Shown here one piece after another: positions 8,511-17,521 of a DNA stretch of 35,293 nt (position 1 is the stretch's first letter; each line of letters starts with the position of its first letter). The DNA is from Planctomycetota bacterium (GTDB lineage: Bacteria > Planctomycetota > UBA1135 > GCA-002748355). The stretch lies in contig NYZE01000141.1 of the NCBI GenBank assembly GCA_002685965.1, positions 1 to 35,293 on the forward strand, written 5' to 3'. Both the position numbers and the translations under genes were made by a program. Under the pieces are notes generated by a model. The model was not told the DNA's origin, ran no database searches, and saw only the letters and a list, made by a program, of their open reading frames with translations.

Positions 8511-8681
8511 GTGTCCTGCCCCAGAAGTTCGTGTCCAGTTTAGGCGAACCAGTTGCGCCGCTGACAATGTGCGCGGAGGCAGGAAGATTGGGCGATCGGC
8601 TGATGGAGCGCAACGCAGAGCGAGGTGGTCAGTGGTGCAGCGAGTCGGCGAAACCGTGCGCGAACTTCTGGGACAGGACAC
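8511..8681. repeat. Palindromic element with about 21-bp terminal inverted repeats (MITE- or REP-like)
   Basis: The ends 8511-8531 and 8661-8681 are reverse complements at 20 of 21 positions (GTGTCCTG at the left outer end, CAGGACAC at the right). Similarity continues inward at a lower level for about another 35 nt, for example GCCGCTGAC on the left against GTCAGTGGTGC on the right. The roughly 90-nt centre is not obviously paired. No coding frame is convincing and no clear target-site duplication was seen. A further GTGTCCTGT stands just outside at 8474-8482. It lies between the permease and ATPase genes of one operon. It could be a miniature inverted-repeat element or a large transcript hairpin that tunes expression of the ATPase genes. 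Confidence 0.75.
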
Positions 8682-8687
8682 GACCTT

Positions 8688-9686
8688 ATGAGTGACGTAC
8701 CCCTTCTTGAACTCCACAACATCAAGACCTACTTCTACACCGACGAGGGTGTGGCGAGGGCGGTTGACGACGTCTCCTACAAGATCAAGTCCGGCGAGAT
8801 CCTCGGCGTCGTTGGCGAGTCCGGTTGTGGCAAGTCGGTCGCGGCGTTGTCGATCATGCGGTTGATTCCGGACCCACCAGGCAAGATCGTCGAGGGGCGC
8901 ATCCTCTTCGAGGGCAAGGACATCCTCGGCTTGCCGGAGGAGAAGATGCGCAAGATCCGCGGCAACGAGATCTCAATGATCTTCCAGGAGCCGATGACGT
9001 CACTGAACCCGGTGTTCACGATCGGCGATCAGATCATGGAAGCGATCCTGTTGCACCAGAAGAAGAACGCGACCGAGGCGCGCGAGCTCGCCATCGAGAT
9101 GCTGCGCAAGGTAGGTATCCCGTCGCCCGAGTCACGCGTCGACGAGTATCCGCACGCGATGTCGGGTGGCATGCGCCAGCGCGTCATGATTGCCATGGCG
9201 TTGTCGTGCAACCCGAATCTGTTGATCGCGGACGAGCCGACGACGGCGCTCGACGTGACGATCCAGGCGCAGATCCTTGACCTGATCCGTGGCTTGCAGC
9301 GCGACAGCGGCATGTCGGTGTTGCTGATCACGCACGACCTTGGCGTCATCGCTGAGATGGCCGACGACGTCGTGGTCATGTACGCGGGCAAGGTGGTGGA
9401 GAGCGCCGACGTGAAGACGCTCTTCAAGGGCCACGTGCATCCCTACACCGAGGGGTTGTTCAACAGCCTGCCGAGTCAGGAGACCCGCCAGGCGCGGCTG
9501 CAAGCGATCGAGGGCAACGTGCCGACTGCGTTCTCGTTTCCGAGCGGCTGTCGCTTCCGCGATCGCTGTCCGCTCGCCGAACCCGTGTGTGCGGAAGCGG
9601 AACCACCGCTCGTCGAGTTGACACCCGGCCATGAGGTCGCGTGTTACGTGCGAGCGCCCGCCACGGCAGCAGGGAGCAGGTCATGA
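8688..9686 (+). CDS. Peptide ABC transporter ATPase, OppD/DppD-like
   Basis: A 332-residue nucleotide-binding subunit. ATG 8688 was chosen because the family N-terminus ([17 protein letters not shown]) follows directly. It has Walker A GESGCGKS at 43-50, the Q-loop glutamine at 100 ([10 protein letters not shown]), the signature MSGGMRQ at 158-164, Walker B LLIADE at 178-183 and the switch histidine 216 (ITHDLG). The C-terminal oligopeptide-transporter tail with its cysteine cluster is present ([15 protein letters not shown]). It powers the importer together with the next gene, whose ATG overlaps its stop (ATGA). Confidence 0.95.
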   Translation: MSDVPLLELHNIKTYFYTDEGVARAVDDVSYKIKSGEILGVVGESGCGKSVAALSIMRLIPDPPGKIVEGRILFEGKDILGLPEEKMRKIRGNEISMIFQEPMTSLNPVFTIGDQIMEAILLHQKKNATEARELAIEMLRKVGIPSPESRVDEYPHAMSGGMRQRVMIAMALSCNPNLLIADEPTTALDVTIQAQILDLIRGLQRDSGMSVLLITHDLGVIAEMADDVVVMYAGKVVESADVKTLFKGHVHPYTEGLFNSLPSQETRQARLQAIEGNVPTAFSFPSGCRFRDRCPLAEPVCAEAEPPLVELTPGHEVACYVRAPATAAGSRS

Positions 9687-10708
9687 CCGAAGGCAAGAGA
9701 CCGCTTCTCCAGGTCAACAACCTCAAGAAGTACTTCCCCATTCGGCGCGGGCTGATGAGTCGCGTCGTCGGCCAGGTCAAGGCGGTCGACGATGTGTCGT
9801 TCTCGATCGGCGTCGCCGAGACGCTCGGCCTCGTCGGCGAGTCCGGCTGTGGCAAGACCACTGTCGGGCGCACGCTGTTGCGCCTGATTCCGCCGACCGA
9901 GGGCAGCGTCGAGTTCGACGGCAAGCAGGTCTTCGATCTTGGCACCGAGGATCTGCGCAGGCTCCGTCAGGACATGCAGATCATCTTTCAGGACCCGTAC
10001 TCGTCGCTCAATCCGCGCATGACCGTGGCCGGTATCGTCGGTGAGTCGCTCAGGGTCCACGGAATCGCGAAGACCAAGGAAGAGGCGCGTGCGCGCGTTG
10101 CCCAACTGCTCGAGCGCGTCGGTCTGTCGAGCCAGTACGTCAATCGCTACCCGCACGAGTTCTCGGGTGGCCAACGCCAGCGCATCGGCGTTGCGCGAGC
10201 GCTGGCGCTGCAGCCCAAGTTCATCGTCTGTGACGAGGCGGTTTCGGCGCTCGACGTCTCGATCCAGGCGCAGATCCTCAATCTGCTCATGGACCTGCAG
10301 GAGGAGTTCAAGCTCAGCTACTTGTTCATCGCCCACGATCTGTCAGTGGTGCGGCACATCGCGGATCGCGTTGCCGTGATGTATCTGGGCGAGATCGTCG
10401 AGCTGTCCGAGACCGAGGACTTGTTCGAGCGTCCATCGCACCCGTACACGCGCGCGCTGTTGTCGGCGATCCCGGTGCCCGACCCGACCAAGAAGCCGCA
10501 GCGTATTCTGCTCGAGGGCGACGTGCCGACGCCGATCAATCCGCCGGCAGGGTGTCATTTCCACACGCGCTGCCCGGAAGTCCTGGATCGCTGCCGTATC
10601 GACGATCCGCCGGTGTTCGACCTTGGCAGCGGGCACGGCTCGAAGTGCTGGCTGCACGAAGGCAGTTACGCGGTCGCCTCGGCGGGGATGACGGCCCTTG
10701 AGGTCTAG
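9683..10708 (+). CDS. Peptide ABC transporter ATPase, OppF/DppF-like
   Basis: A 341-residue ATPase. ATG 9683 overlaps the previous stop by 4 nt and is preceded by a purine-rich site (AGGGAGCAGG). Motifs: Walker A GESGCGKT at 52-59, Q-loop 103 ([10 protein letters not shown]), FSGGQRQRI from 160, Walker B FIVCDE at 180-185 followed by [12 protein letters not shown], and switch His218. The C-terminal region ([13 protein letters not shown]) is the family's oligopeptide-transporter tail. The N-terminal [10 protein letters not shown] segment is typical of OppF as opposed to OppD. The two ATPases are distinct paralogs forming the usual heterodimer. Confidence 0.95.
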   Translation: MTEGKRPLLQVNNLKKYFPIRRGLMSRVVGQVKAVDDVSFSIGVAETLGLVGESGCGKTTVGRTLLRLIPPTEGSVEFDGKQVFDLGTEDLRRLRQDMQIIFQDPYSSLNPRMTVAGIVGESLRVHGIAKTKEEARARVAQLLERVGLSSQYVNRYPHEFSGGQRQRIGVARALALQPKFIVCDEAVSALDVSIQAQILNLLMDLQEEFKLSYLFIAHDLSVVRHIADRVAVMYLGEIVELSETEDLFERPSHPYTRALLSAIPVPDPTKKPQRILLEGDVPTPINPPAGCHFHTRCPEVLDRCRIDDPPVFDLGSGHGSKCWLHEGSYAVASAGMTALEV

Positions 10709-12128
10709 GTTTCGCACGGCGTTCGCGCTCCGCGTTCTCGGCTTCTCGGCGGTCTCTGCGTTGCTGTTCTGTTGGTGTCCGAGTGCGCAGAGCAAGAGCG
10801 ACAAGAAGCCGAGAACGTGGGGCGCGAACGCCGAAGTGAGCGACTATCGGCTAGCCAACGGGCTGGAGATTTACCTGGAGCAGATCCCGAACGCCAAGGC
10901 GATGGGGTTGTTCCTGTTCGTCAAGACCGGCTACACCACGGACCCGGCGGGGCGGACTGGGCTGGCGCACTTGACCGAGCACATGGTCATGACGGCCTCG
11001 ACGCCGTTGCGGCCTGAAGTGTGGGATTACCAGCGCTGGAACAAGGAGCGCAAGGGCGCGAACGCGATGACGCGGCCGACCTTCACGGTGTACTACTCGA
11101 TCGGCACCCGGGAACAGCTGAGCGTCGACGCGCGGCGTTGGGGCGAGGTGCTCGCCGGCAAGGCCGACCTGAACCAGACCCTGCTCGAGCAGGAGCGCGT
11201 GGCGATGCTAAAGGAGGTCGTGCACATGGCAGCCCGCGTGCCTGGCGGGGCACTGATGTGGCTGGCGCGTCGCGTCGTACTCACCGGAACACCGGCCGGG
11301 CGCCAGGGCATCGGTGTGCCTGACGAGATTGCCAAGATCAGAGCCGTCGACGTGCAGCGCTTCTACAAGGCGCACTATCGACCGAACAACGCCTTGCTCG
11401 TTTGTGTCGGGCGCGTCGATCCGAGGGTCGACAGACCCTTCTACCAAGAAGTGTTCGGTGGCTTGGCGCGGCGAGAAGGGCCAGCCGCCGTGAGGACGGC
11501 CCGGCCGGTAGCCGTCCCGCCATCCACGCGTGTCCACCCGAGTCTCGGCGCCGTGCACGGCACCTTCGTCTTCCCAGCGCCTGCGGTGGCGAGCGCCGAG
11601 TTCCCGGCTTTCTGCATCGCCGCCCTGTGGGTGTGCTATCAGGCGCGCCGTAAGTTCGCCTTTCGCGGCCAGGAGGCGGCAGCCATGTTCCATCCCGGCC
11701 TCTATCCGTTCGCCGAAGATCCCTCGCTGGTCTTTCTGAATCGGCGCGGCCGGGCGACGGACGATGTCGCGGCCGTACGCCAGGAGATCGAGACCTGGCT
11801 GGAAGGTCTGAGTGAGCGGCGCTTGCCCGACCGTGCGCTGCGCGGGCCGAAGCTCGAAGTCGAAAACCTGCTCGATCCGCTGCCCCGCTCCGCGTTCCGT
11901 GCGCGTCTCGTGGCTTCGCACGCCAACATGCTTTACCGCGTCGGCATGGTGCGTGGTGCGTCCCGCTTGCTCGGCTTCCCGAAGGATCTAGCGGCCCGTG
12001 CCGCGCGTGTCACCGGTGAGGAAGTGAAGGCCTTGGTCAGCACCAGCTTCCGACCGAAAGAGGGAACGTTCCTGGCCCTTGTGCCGAGCGCCAGGAAAGA
12101 GAAGAAGCCCAAGTCGAAGAAGCAGTGA
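10698..12128 (+). CDS. Exported M16-family zinc peptidase
   Basis: A 476-residue pitrilysin/insulinase-family protein. The likely start is TTG 10698, overlapping the ATPase gene by 11 nt and giving a signal peptide ([20 protein letters not shown]). The inverted zinc motif HLTEH is complete at residues 91-95, and the distal glutamate ligand is probably Glu173 in MLKEVVHM, at the spacing expected for M16. The second, non-catalytic lobe occupies the C-terminal half, as in single-chain M16 subunits of about 430-480 residues. A lysine-rich tail ends the protein. Its position at the end of a peptide-import operon suggests it trims peptides outside the cytoplasm before uptake; this is inference. Many M16 proteins work as pairs with an inactive partner, which is not seen here. 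Confidence 0.85.
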   Translation: MRSRFRTAFALRVLGFSAVSALLFCWCPSAQSKSDKKPRTWGANAEVSDYRLANGLEIYLEQIPNAKAMGLFLFVKTGYTTDPAGRTGLAHLTEHMVMTASTPLRPEVWDYQRWNKERKGANAMTRPTFTVYYSIGTREQLSVDARRWGEVLAGKADLNQTLLEQERVAMLKEVVHMAARVPGGALMWLARRVVLTGTPAGRQGIGVPDEIAKIRAVDVQRFYKAHYRPNNALLVCVGRVDPRVDRPFYQEVFGGLARREGPAAVRTARPVAVPPSTRVHPSLGAVHGTFVFPAPAVASAEFPAFCIAALWVCYQARRKFAFRGQEAAAMFHPGLYPFAEDPSLVFLNRRGRATDDVAAVRQEIETWLEGLSERRLPDRALRGPKLEVENLLDPLPRSAFRARLVASHANMLYRVGMVRGASRLLGFPKDLAARAARVTGEEVKALVSTSFRPKEGTFLALVPSARKEKKPKSKKQ

Positions 12129-12284
12129 AGCGCACCACAGAGGCCTCCCCGGCCCCCAAGGGGTCGACTCGGCCAGCCTGGACCGAGCCCTCGACCGTGT
12201 GCTCGCGGATCACCACGTCCACGAGGCGTTCAACGACACCATCCGCCGTCTGATTCGCTGATCGCTGTCCGAATCGCCGAACAC

Positions 12285-12854
12285 TCAGGCGAAGCGTGGC
12301 AGCGCGTCGGTCTGCTGCGCCAGCCGTTGTGCGGTCTTGTCCCGGTCGGACAGCAGAGGTTCGCCGGTGAGCTGCCAGTCGATGCCGATGTCCGGATCGT
12401 CCCAGGCGATGTAGAGGTCGCCGTTGGGGTCGTAGTAGCGCGTGCACTTGTATTCGACTTCGGCGGTGTCGCTGATCACGTAGAAGCCGTGTGCGAAGCC
12501 CTCCGGCATGTAGATCTGACGGAAGTTGTCGGCCGAGATCTCGACGCCCGCCCACTTGCCGAAGGTCGGTGAGCCGACCCGGATATCGACGGCAACGTCG
12601 AAGATCGAGCCCTGCACGCAACGAATGAGCTTGCCCTGCGGGTTGGTCGAGTTGGCGTGCAGTCCACGCAGAGTGCCGCGCGCCGAACGGGAGTGGTTAT
12701 CCTGGACGAAGGTCGGGATGCTCGCCTCCGCGTAGAGGCTGGCACGATAGGTCTCGAGGAAGAAGCCACGGGGGTCGTGGTGGACCCTTGGCTCGATCAG
12801 GAGTACGCCGGGGAGATCAGTTTCCTGGAACATCAGTGCTTGAGTGGCGGACAT
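12285..12854 (-). CDS. rfbC: dTDP-4-dehydrorhamnose 3,5-epimerase (RmlC)
   Basis: A 189-residue cupin enzyme that epimerises C3 and C5 of dTDP-4-keto-6-deoxyglucose in dTDP-L-rhamnose synthesis. Family features are the N-terminal DPRGFFLETYR, QDNHSRSARGTLRGLH containing the catalytic His65, QGSIFDVAVDIR, MPEGFAHGFYV, and YKCTRYYDP with the active-site tyrosine region. The usual HYQ after the catalytic His is HAN here, and the following loop is slightly altered. It ends the minus-strand series, 33 nt after the FAD subunit of the molybdenum hydroxylase. rfbA, rfbB and rfbD are not nearby, so rhamnose genes are probably scattered. It converges with the M16 gene across a 156-nt gap containing only a weak GATTCG/CGAATC inverted repeat (12252-12275). 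Confidence 0.9.
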   Translation of the reverse strand: MSATQALMFQETDLPGVLLIEPRVHHDPRGFFLETYRASLYAEASIPTFVQDNHSRSARGTLRGLHANSTNPQGKLIRCVQGSIFDVAVDIRVGSPTFGKWAGVEISADNFRQIYMPEGFAHGFYVISDTAEVEYKCTRYYDPNGDLYIAWDDPDIGIDWQLTGEPLLSDRDKTAQRLAQQTDALPRFA

Positions 12855-12887
12855 GTCCGCTTGTTTGGGCTTAAGCGGGCTGGACCT

Positions 12888-13856
12888 TCAGCCGACCAGG
12901 GCGGAGAACAGCTCACGGGCATACTCGCCGGTCATCGCCTTGCGATAGCCGGGCGGAAACGGCACGTTCCGGTAGCAGGTCACGCGGTCAACGAGCGCTT
13001 CCTGGAGTGCCTCGGCCGTGGCTGGCGTTGCTGGCTGTCCGGTGAGGTCGAGGTCGCCATACCAAAGCGGAATGGCCTCGGTGCCTGTTACCGCGACTTC
13101 GAGGCGCCCGACCTTGTCGCCGTCGGTGTGCAGGGCCAAGGCGACGCCGGCAACCGGATACTCGATGGTGTCGCGCATGCGCAGCTTGCGGTAGCCGGTG
13201 CGCAGCTCGCGACTGCTACTCGGGATGTCTACCGCTGTCAGTAGCTCAGCTGGCCCCTTGAGGAAGCGGGTGATGCCGTCAAACGCATAGAACTCGCGTA
13301 GCGGCACCGTACGCTCGCCGTCCGGGCCTACGAGAGTGACTCTGGCATCGAGCACGAGCAGCACTGGTGCCAGGTCTCCCGAGTAGGTCGCGTAGCAGAT
13401 CTCCTTCTGCGGTACGACCAGGCAAACATCGCCGTCCGCCTTCATGCAGTAGCCCTTGCTCTCGCGCCAGAACTCGGACTGGTTGAAGTACCAGCACCGC
13501 GTGTCGAGGAGCAAGTTGCCACCAATGGTGCCGAGGTTGCGCAGTGGGGGTGAACTCACCGAGCGAGCGGCCTCGACGAGCCCCGGGTAGTGCTCGGAGA
13601 GAACGGAGCTGCGTGCGAGGTCGTCGACGAGGGCGCGCGCACCGATGCGATCGACGCCGATCTCGTCGAGACCAGCCAAGCGCGCGAGCGAGATCACGTG
13701 TGGCCGTGGGTTGAGGCGGTTCTTGTAGTTGGGCAGGACGTCGGTGCCGCCCGCCATGTAGTCGAAGGCCTCGCCTTGTGCGGTCAGGTCTCGAGCAATT
13801 TCGACCAACTCGGTGATGGTGGTCGGGTGGTGGAGCTCGAAGGTCGGGAGGATCAT
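12888..13856 (-). CDS. Molybdenum hydroxylase FAD-binding subunit with extra four-cysteine loop (HcrB-like)
   Basis: A 322-residue medium subunit of the xanthine oxidase family. The FAD-binding motifs are AGGTDVLP near 35-42 and LRNLGTIGGNLLLDTR at 105-120. Directly after, residues 121-154 form a loop with four cysteines (C121, C137, C145, C154), running RCWYFNQSEFW, GYCMKADGDVCLV and ICYATYSGDLAP. This loop is the hallmark of the beta subunit of 4-hydroxybenzoyl-CoA reductase, where it binds an additional [4Fe-4S] cluster; ordinary CoxM or XdhB subunits lack it. The gene overlaps the large-subunit gene by ATGA. The loop identity is strong; the substrate assignment is weaker, because no aromatic-acid genes are in the window. 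Confidence 0.85.
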   Translation of the reverse strand: MILPTFELHHPTTITELVEIARDLTAQGEAFDYMAGGTDVLPNYKNRLNPRPHVISLARLAGLDEIGVDRIGARALVDDLARSSVLSEHYPGLVEAARSVSSPPLRNLGTIGGNLLLDTRCWYFNQSEFWRESKGYCMKADGDVCLVVPQKEICYATYSGDLAPVLLVLDARVTLVGPDGERTVPLREFYAFDGITRFLKGPAELLTAVDIPSSSRELRTGYRKLRMRDTIEYPVAGVALALHTDGDKVGRLEVAVTGTEAIPLWYGDLDLTGQPATPATAEALQEALVDRVTCYRNVPFPPGYRKAMTGEYARELFSALVG

Positions 13857-16228
13857 CGTGCTGGGCTCTTCTCGCTCTGGTCCGAGAACGGCCTCTTGCC
13901 GTAGCGGCCCTGCTTCTTCTGCTTCAGGAGCGCGCGGTAGATCTTGTCGGCCGTGATCGGAAGCACGTAGAAGCGCTCACCGATGGCGTCCCAGATCGCG
14001 TTCGCAGTTGCTGGGAGTACGGGTAGGAGCGGACCCTCGCCGCATTCCTTGGCACCATAGGGCCCCTCGGGGTCGAGGGTCTCGACGAGAATGGGGTGAA
14101 TGTTCGGAGTCTCACTGGGCGAGAGGGTGCGGTAGTCCAACAAGTTCGGGTTCTCGAGGTTGCCCTTGTGGTAGTCCATCGTCTCGCACAGCACTTGACC
14201 GAGGCCCATGTGCACGCAGCCTTCGATCTGTGCCTCGACCGCGAGTGGATTGAGGGCGCGCCCACAATCGTGCGCTGCCCACACCTCGGTCACGCGCGGC
14301 TTGCCGGACAGCAGGTCGACCTTGGTCTGCACGACGAAGGCCTGGAAGCTATAGGTCGGTGACAGACCGGCTGCCGCGCCCTTGTGCTTGCCGCCCATTG
14401 GTGGGGCGCTGCTATAGCACCCTGTGGTGACCAGGGCCCCGACGTCTTTCATCGCTCGGCGCACGGCGTTGAGGTACGGGATGCGCACGTTTGGGTCGGC
14501 GACGCTGACCACGTGCTCGTCCTCCATGACCAGAAGCTCGGTCGGGTAGCCGGAGACATCGGCTGCGCCTTGAATGATGCGGCGACGCATGTCCTCGGCG
14601 GCGCGCCGCACGGCATTGCCGGCCATGAAGGTGACGCGACTCGAATAGCTTCCGAGGTCGATGGGGGCGGTGTCGCTGTCCTCGGTGAGGACGCGGCAGA
14701 AGTCGATCGAAAGGCCGAGTACGTCGGCAGTGATCTGCGCCAGCATCGTGTCCGAGCCCTGGCCGATCTCTGCAGCGAGTGAGTGGATCGTGACGCCACC
14801 GTCGTAGTCGATCTTCAGGTGCACCGTCGACTGCGGGATGTCGTCCCACCAGATCGGTAGCGCTGAACCGGAGATGTAGAAGCCGCCGGCGATGCCGATG
14901 CCCTCGCCAAAGGGAAGCTTGCCTTTCTTGTCCTTCCAACCGGACGCGTCGCAGGCGCGTTCAATGCACTCGACGATGCCATTCGTCGTGATGCGAAACT
15001 CGTTGATTGTCTTGGTGTAGCTCGACAGCGCGTTCTTGATGCGGAAGTCGGCTGGATCCTCGCCCAGGTCGTGCGCCGCTTCGTCGAGCAGGATCTCGTA
15101 GGCGAAGCGCGTGTTGACGGCGCCGTGCCCGCGCATGGCGCCCGAGGGTGGTCGGTTCGAGTAGACGCGCCGGCCCCGGTAGCGGAACGACGGCAAGCGG
15201 TAGGGGCCGTTGGCGAGGACGCCGTTGTAGTAGGTCGTGACGACGCCGAAGCTTCCCCAAGCGCCGCCGTCGATCAACGCGTCGATGTCGAGTCCGGAGA
15301 TCTTGTGGTCGGCGTCGATCGCGAGGGCGATCTCGATCTTGGACGGGTGGCGGCCGTGGTTGTTGTAGAAGACCTCTTCCCTGTCGAACAGGATGCGCAC
15401 CGGGCGCCGGCACTTGCGCGTCAGCAGGGCGCAGACCATCTCGTGCGGGAACGGATCGCTCTTGCCACCGAAACCGCCACCAACGGTCGGACGCACGACG
15501 CGGATCCGGTGCATCGGGATCTCGAGCACGGTTGCGAGCGCGCGGTGCAAATAGTGGGGGACCTGCTGTGCCGACCAGATTGTCAGGCGGTCGTCGGCGT
15601 TCCAGTGAGCGATCGTGCACAGCGGCTCGGTGAACGCATGCGTCACGCCTGGGAACAGGAAACGCTGGCGCTTGGACCACTTGGCGGCGTCGATCGCGCC
15701 GTCCACGTCGCCGAAGTCTTGTTGCACCTGCTTGTGGATGTTGGTGTTGCCGACGGTCTTGGTGTGCAGCTTGAGCTCGTCGGGGACCTCTTCCAGGCTC
15801 TCTTCGATCTTGAGGAAGGCGCGGATCGGTTCGTAGTCGACGTTGATGAGCGACAGGGCTTCGAGCGCCGTCGCCTCATCGTCGGCTGCAACCGCAGCGA
15901 CGCCGTCGCCGACGAAGCGGACCCGGTCTACTGCGAGCGCGGTTTCGTCCTGACTTACCGGCAGCACGCCGAAGCGGTTCGGGGCCTCCTGGCCGGTCAA
16001 GACCGCGTGGACCCCGGGCAGCGCTTCAGCTGCCCTCGTGTCGATCGAGCGGATCATCGCGTGCGGGTGTGGACTGCGCAGGATCTTGCCGACCAGCATC
16101 CCCGGCAACTTGATGTCGTCGGTGTACACGGCCTGTCCCGTCGACTTGCGCCGCGCGTCGATCAGCGGCACGGGCTGGCCGATCAGACCCTGCTTCTGGT
16201 TCTTTGGGTCGTGTGGATGGCGGGCCAT
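13853..16228 (-). CDS. Molybdenum hydroxylase large (molybdopterin) subunit, HcrA-like
   Basis: A 791-residue molybdopterin-cytosine-dinucleotide-type catalytic subunit. The start is ATG 16228 (MARHPHDPKN), 8 nt after the small-subunit stop; a longer frame to 16312 would overlap that gene. The N-terminal a/b-hammerhead is present (GQAVYTDDIKLPGMLVGKIL). Cofactor-binding motifs are SAQQVPHYLHRALA, VGGGFGGK at 249-256, PSGAMRGHGAVNTRFAYE and EIGQGSDTMLAQ. The catalytic glutamate region GAKECGEG is at 725-732. With the [2Fe-2S] and FAD subunits it forms a complete three-subunit hydroxylase or reductase. Because the FAD subunit has the extra Fe-S loop, reductive dehydroxylation of a hydroxyaryl-CoA is the leading guess; a purine or other heteroaromatic hydroxylase remains possible. 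Confidence 0.88.
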   Translation of the reverse strand: MARHPHDPKNQKQGLIGQPVPLIDARRKSTGQAVYTDDIKLPGMLVGKILRSPHPHAMIRSIDTRAAEALPGVHAVLTGQEAPNRFGVLPVSQDETALAVDRVRFVGDGVAAVAADDEATALEALSLINVDYEPIRAFLKIEESLEEVPDELKLHTKTVGNTNIHKQVQQDFGDVDGAIDAAKWSKRQRFLFPGVTHAFTEPLCTIAHWNADDRLTIWSAQQVPHYLHRALATVLEIPMHRIRVVRPTVGGGFGGKSDPFPHEMVCALLTRKCRRPVRILFDREEVFYNNHGRHPSKIEIALAIDADHKISGLDIDALIDGGAWGSFGVVTTYYNGVLANGPYRLPSFRYRGRRVYSNRPPSGAMRGHGAVNTRFAYEILLDEAAHDLGEDPADFRIKNALSSYTKTINEFRITTNGIVECIERACDASGWKDKKGKLPFGEGIGIAGGFYISGSALPIWWDDIPQSTVHLKIDYDGGVTIHSLAAEIGQGSDTMLAQITADVLGLSIDFCRVLTEDSDTAPIDLGSYSSRVTFMAGNAVRRAAEDMRRRIIQGAADVSGYPTELLVMEDEHVVSVADPNVRIPYLNAVRRAMKDVGALVTTGCYSSAPPMGGKHKGAAAGLSPTYSFQAFVVQTKVDLLSGKPRVTEVWAAHDCGRALNPLAVEAQIEGCVHMGLGQVLCETMDYHKGNLENPNLLDYRTLSPSETPNIHPILVETLDPEGPYGAKECGEGPLLPVLPATANAIWDAIGERFYVLPITADKIYRALLKQKKQGRYGKRPFSDQSEKSPAR

Positions 16229-16236
16229 GGGCGGAC

Positions 16237-16722
16237 TCAGGTGGTTGCCGCCATACGACCCGCAGCGAGTTCGACGGCATCCAAGATCTTCTTGTAGCCG
16301 GTGCATCGACACACATTGCCGCCGAGAGCCTCGGCGATGCCCGCGCGGTTAGGCTGCGGCTCATTTTCGAGGAGGGCGTGCACCGTCATGATGAAGCCAG
16401 CGGCGCAGAAGCCGCACTGGCTGCCACCGCACTCGGCCCAGGCCTCCTGCAGGGGGTGAATGCTGTCGTCGTCGGCCGATGCGGTGACGCCTTCGATGGT
16501 CTGGATGTCACGGCCCTCGACATCGAAGGCCAGCACGAGACAGGAGTTGACCGCGCGGCCATCGATGATGATGTTGCAGCAGCCACATGTGCCCATGTCG
16601 CAGCCGCGCTTGGTGCCTACCAGGTGCAGGTCGTTGCGCAGGACGTCCAGGAGCAGGGCGTTGGCCGGCACGGCGAGTTCGTGTTCGCTGCCGTTGATTC
16701 GGAGCTTGATCGTTCGCTTCAC
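16237..16722 (-). CDS. Molybdenum hydroxylase [2Fe-2S] subunit, HcrC-like
   Basis: A 161-residue small subunit with both iron-sulfur domains intact. The plant-ferredoxin-type cluster has C41, C46, C49 and C61 (RGCDMGTCGCC, then NSCLVL). The C-terminal four-helix domain has C103, C106, C138 and C140 (GSQCGFCAAGF, then NVCRCTGY). Length and order match CoxS, XdhC and HcrC proteins. It passes electrons between the molybdenum site and the FAD subunit. It is the first gene of the three-gene set, and the gap of 34 nt from the HAD gene upstream suggests cotranscription. Confidence 0.93.
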   Translation of the reverse strand: MKRTIKLRINGSEHELAVPANALLLDVLRNDLHLVGTKRGCDMGTCGCCNIIIDGRAVNSCLVLAFDVEGRDIQTIEGVTASADDDSIHPLQEAWAECGGSQCGFCAAGFIMTVHALLENEPQPNRAGIAEALGGNVCRCTGYKKILDAVELAAGRMAATT

Positions 16723-16756
16723 TGTTGGAGCTAACTCGAAAGACGACTGTCTTGGC

Positions 16757-17488
16757 TCAGATCATAACGCTGAAGTCACGGCGCAAGATCTCACGCAACT
16801 CGTAGAAGTCTCTGATCTTGTAGCGTGGCTCGGTCTTGCCTTGCTGTCGACTGTGCCGTCCGGAGCGGCGGTTCCAGACCGTGACTATGCCGAGGCCGTT
16901 GCACGGATCGATGTCGTGCGTCGGGTGGTCGCCGACGTACATCGTGCGGGCGGGGTCCACTTGGACCCGTTCGAGGGCGCGCTCGTAGAGCTTGGGGTTC
17001 GACTTGTTGATTCCGATCTGGTCGGTGATGAAGATCGCGCCCGGGGTCAGGAACTCGTAGATGTGCAGGCGCAGGATCTTCTCGGTCTGCTTGAGGGTAA
17101 CTCCGGCCGAGATCACGCCGCGCACGAGATCCGTGTTGGCGAGTGCGCGCAGCACTTCGTAGACGTCGTCGTAGACCTTGAGGTCGCGGAACTTCGTGTC
17201 GTGGTAGGCGGCCATGCCGGCCGAGATCACGATGGCCGGATTGAGTCCGGCGATCGCCGCTTCGGGCAGCCGTTGCAGCAGCTTGTCGAAGTGGCGGTCG
17301 TAGTTCGAGGGGAACTCGTCGACGACCTCAGCTAGTTCGCGCAGGAGCTGCTCCTTGTCGGCGCGCACGCCGACCTGGAGCATGCCATCGACAGCGGCGC
17401 GGCGTGCCTTGTCGGCGAACGCCGACGTCGAGAAGAGGGTGTCGTCGATGTCGAAGAAGATAGCGTCGAGCCCGGTCGTCTTACCCAT
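16757..17488 (-). CDS. HAD-superfamily hydrolase
   Basis: A 243-residue haloacid dehalogenase-fold phosphatase. Motif I is FFDIDDTLF (nucleophile Asp13, acid/base Asp15), motif II GVISAGV, motif III Lys in GINKSNPKLYE and motif IV YVGDHPTHDI. A helical cap lies between motifs I and II (about residues 20-100). It resembles the small-molecule phosphatases annotated as TIGR02253-like or pyrimidine 5'-nucleotidases, but the substrate cannot be read from the sequence. It lies 33 nt after secretin A and 34 nt before the molybdenum hydroxylase genes, so it may be cotranscribed with either. Confidence 0.88.
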   Translation of the reverse strand: MGKTTGLDAIFFDIDDTLFSTSAFADKARRAAVDGMLQVGVRADKEQLLRELAEVVDEFPSNYDRHFDKLLQRLPEAAIAGLNPAIVISAGMAAYHDTKFRDLKVYDDVYEVLRALANTDLVRGVISAGVTLKQTEKILRLHIYEFLTPGAIFITDQIGINKSNPKLYERALERVQVDPARTMYVGDHPTHDIDPCNGLGIVTVWNRRSGRHSRQQGKTEPRYKIRDFYELREILRRDFSVMI

Positions 17489-17521
17489 CGCCGACCCCGG
17501 CGCCCACTCTCGTCGATCCGC

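Noticed and set aside
12079..12261. Short plus-strand frame ending DHHVHEAFNDTIRRLIR
   Set aside because: Most of it overlaps the end of the M16 gene in another frame, there is no ribosome site, and no family was recognised; the last 33 codons look protein-like but are too short to support.
15071..16297. Long plus-strand frame (408 codons) opposite the molybdenum hydroxylase large subunit
   Set aside because: It is antisense to a well-conserved gene and its composition reflects high-GC codon bias; no domain is visible.
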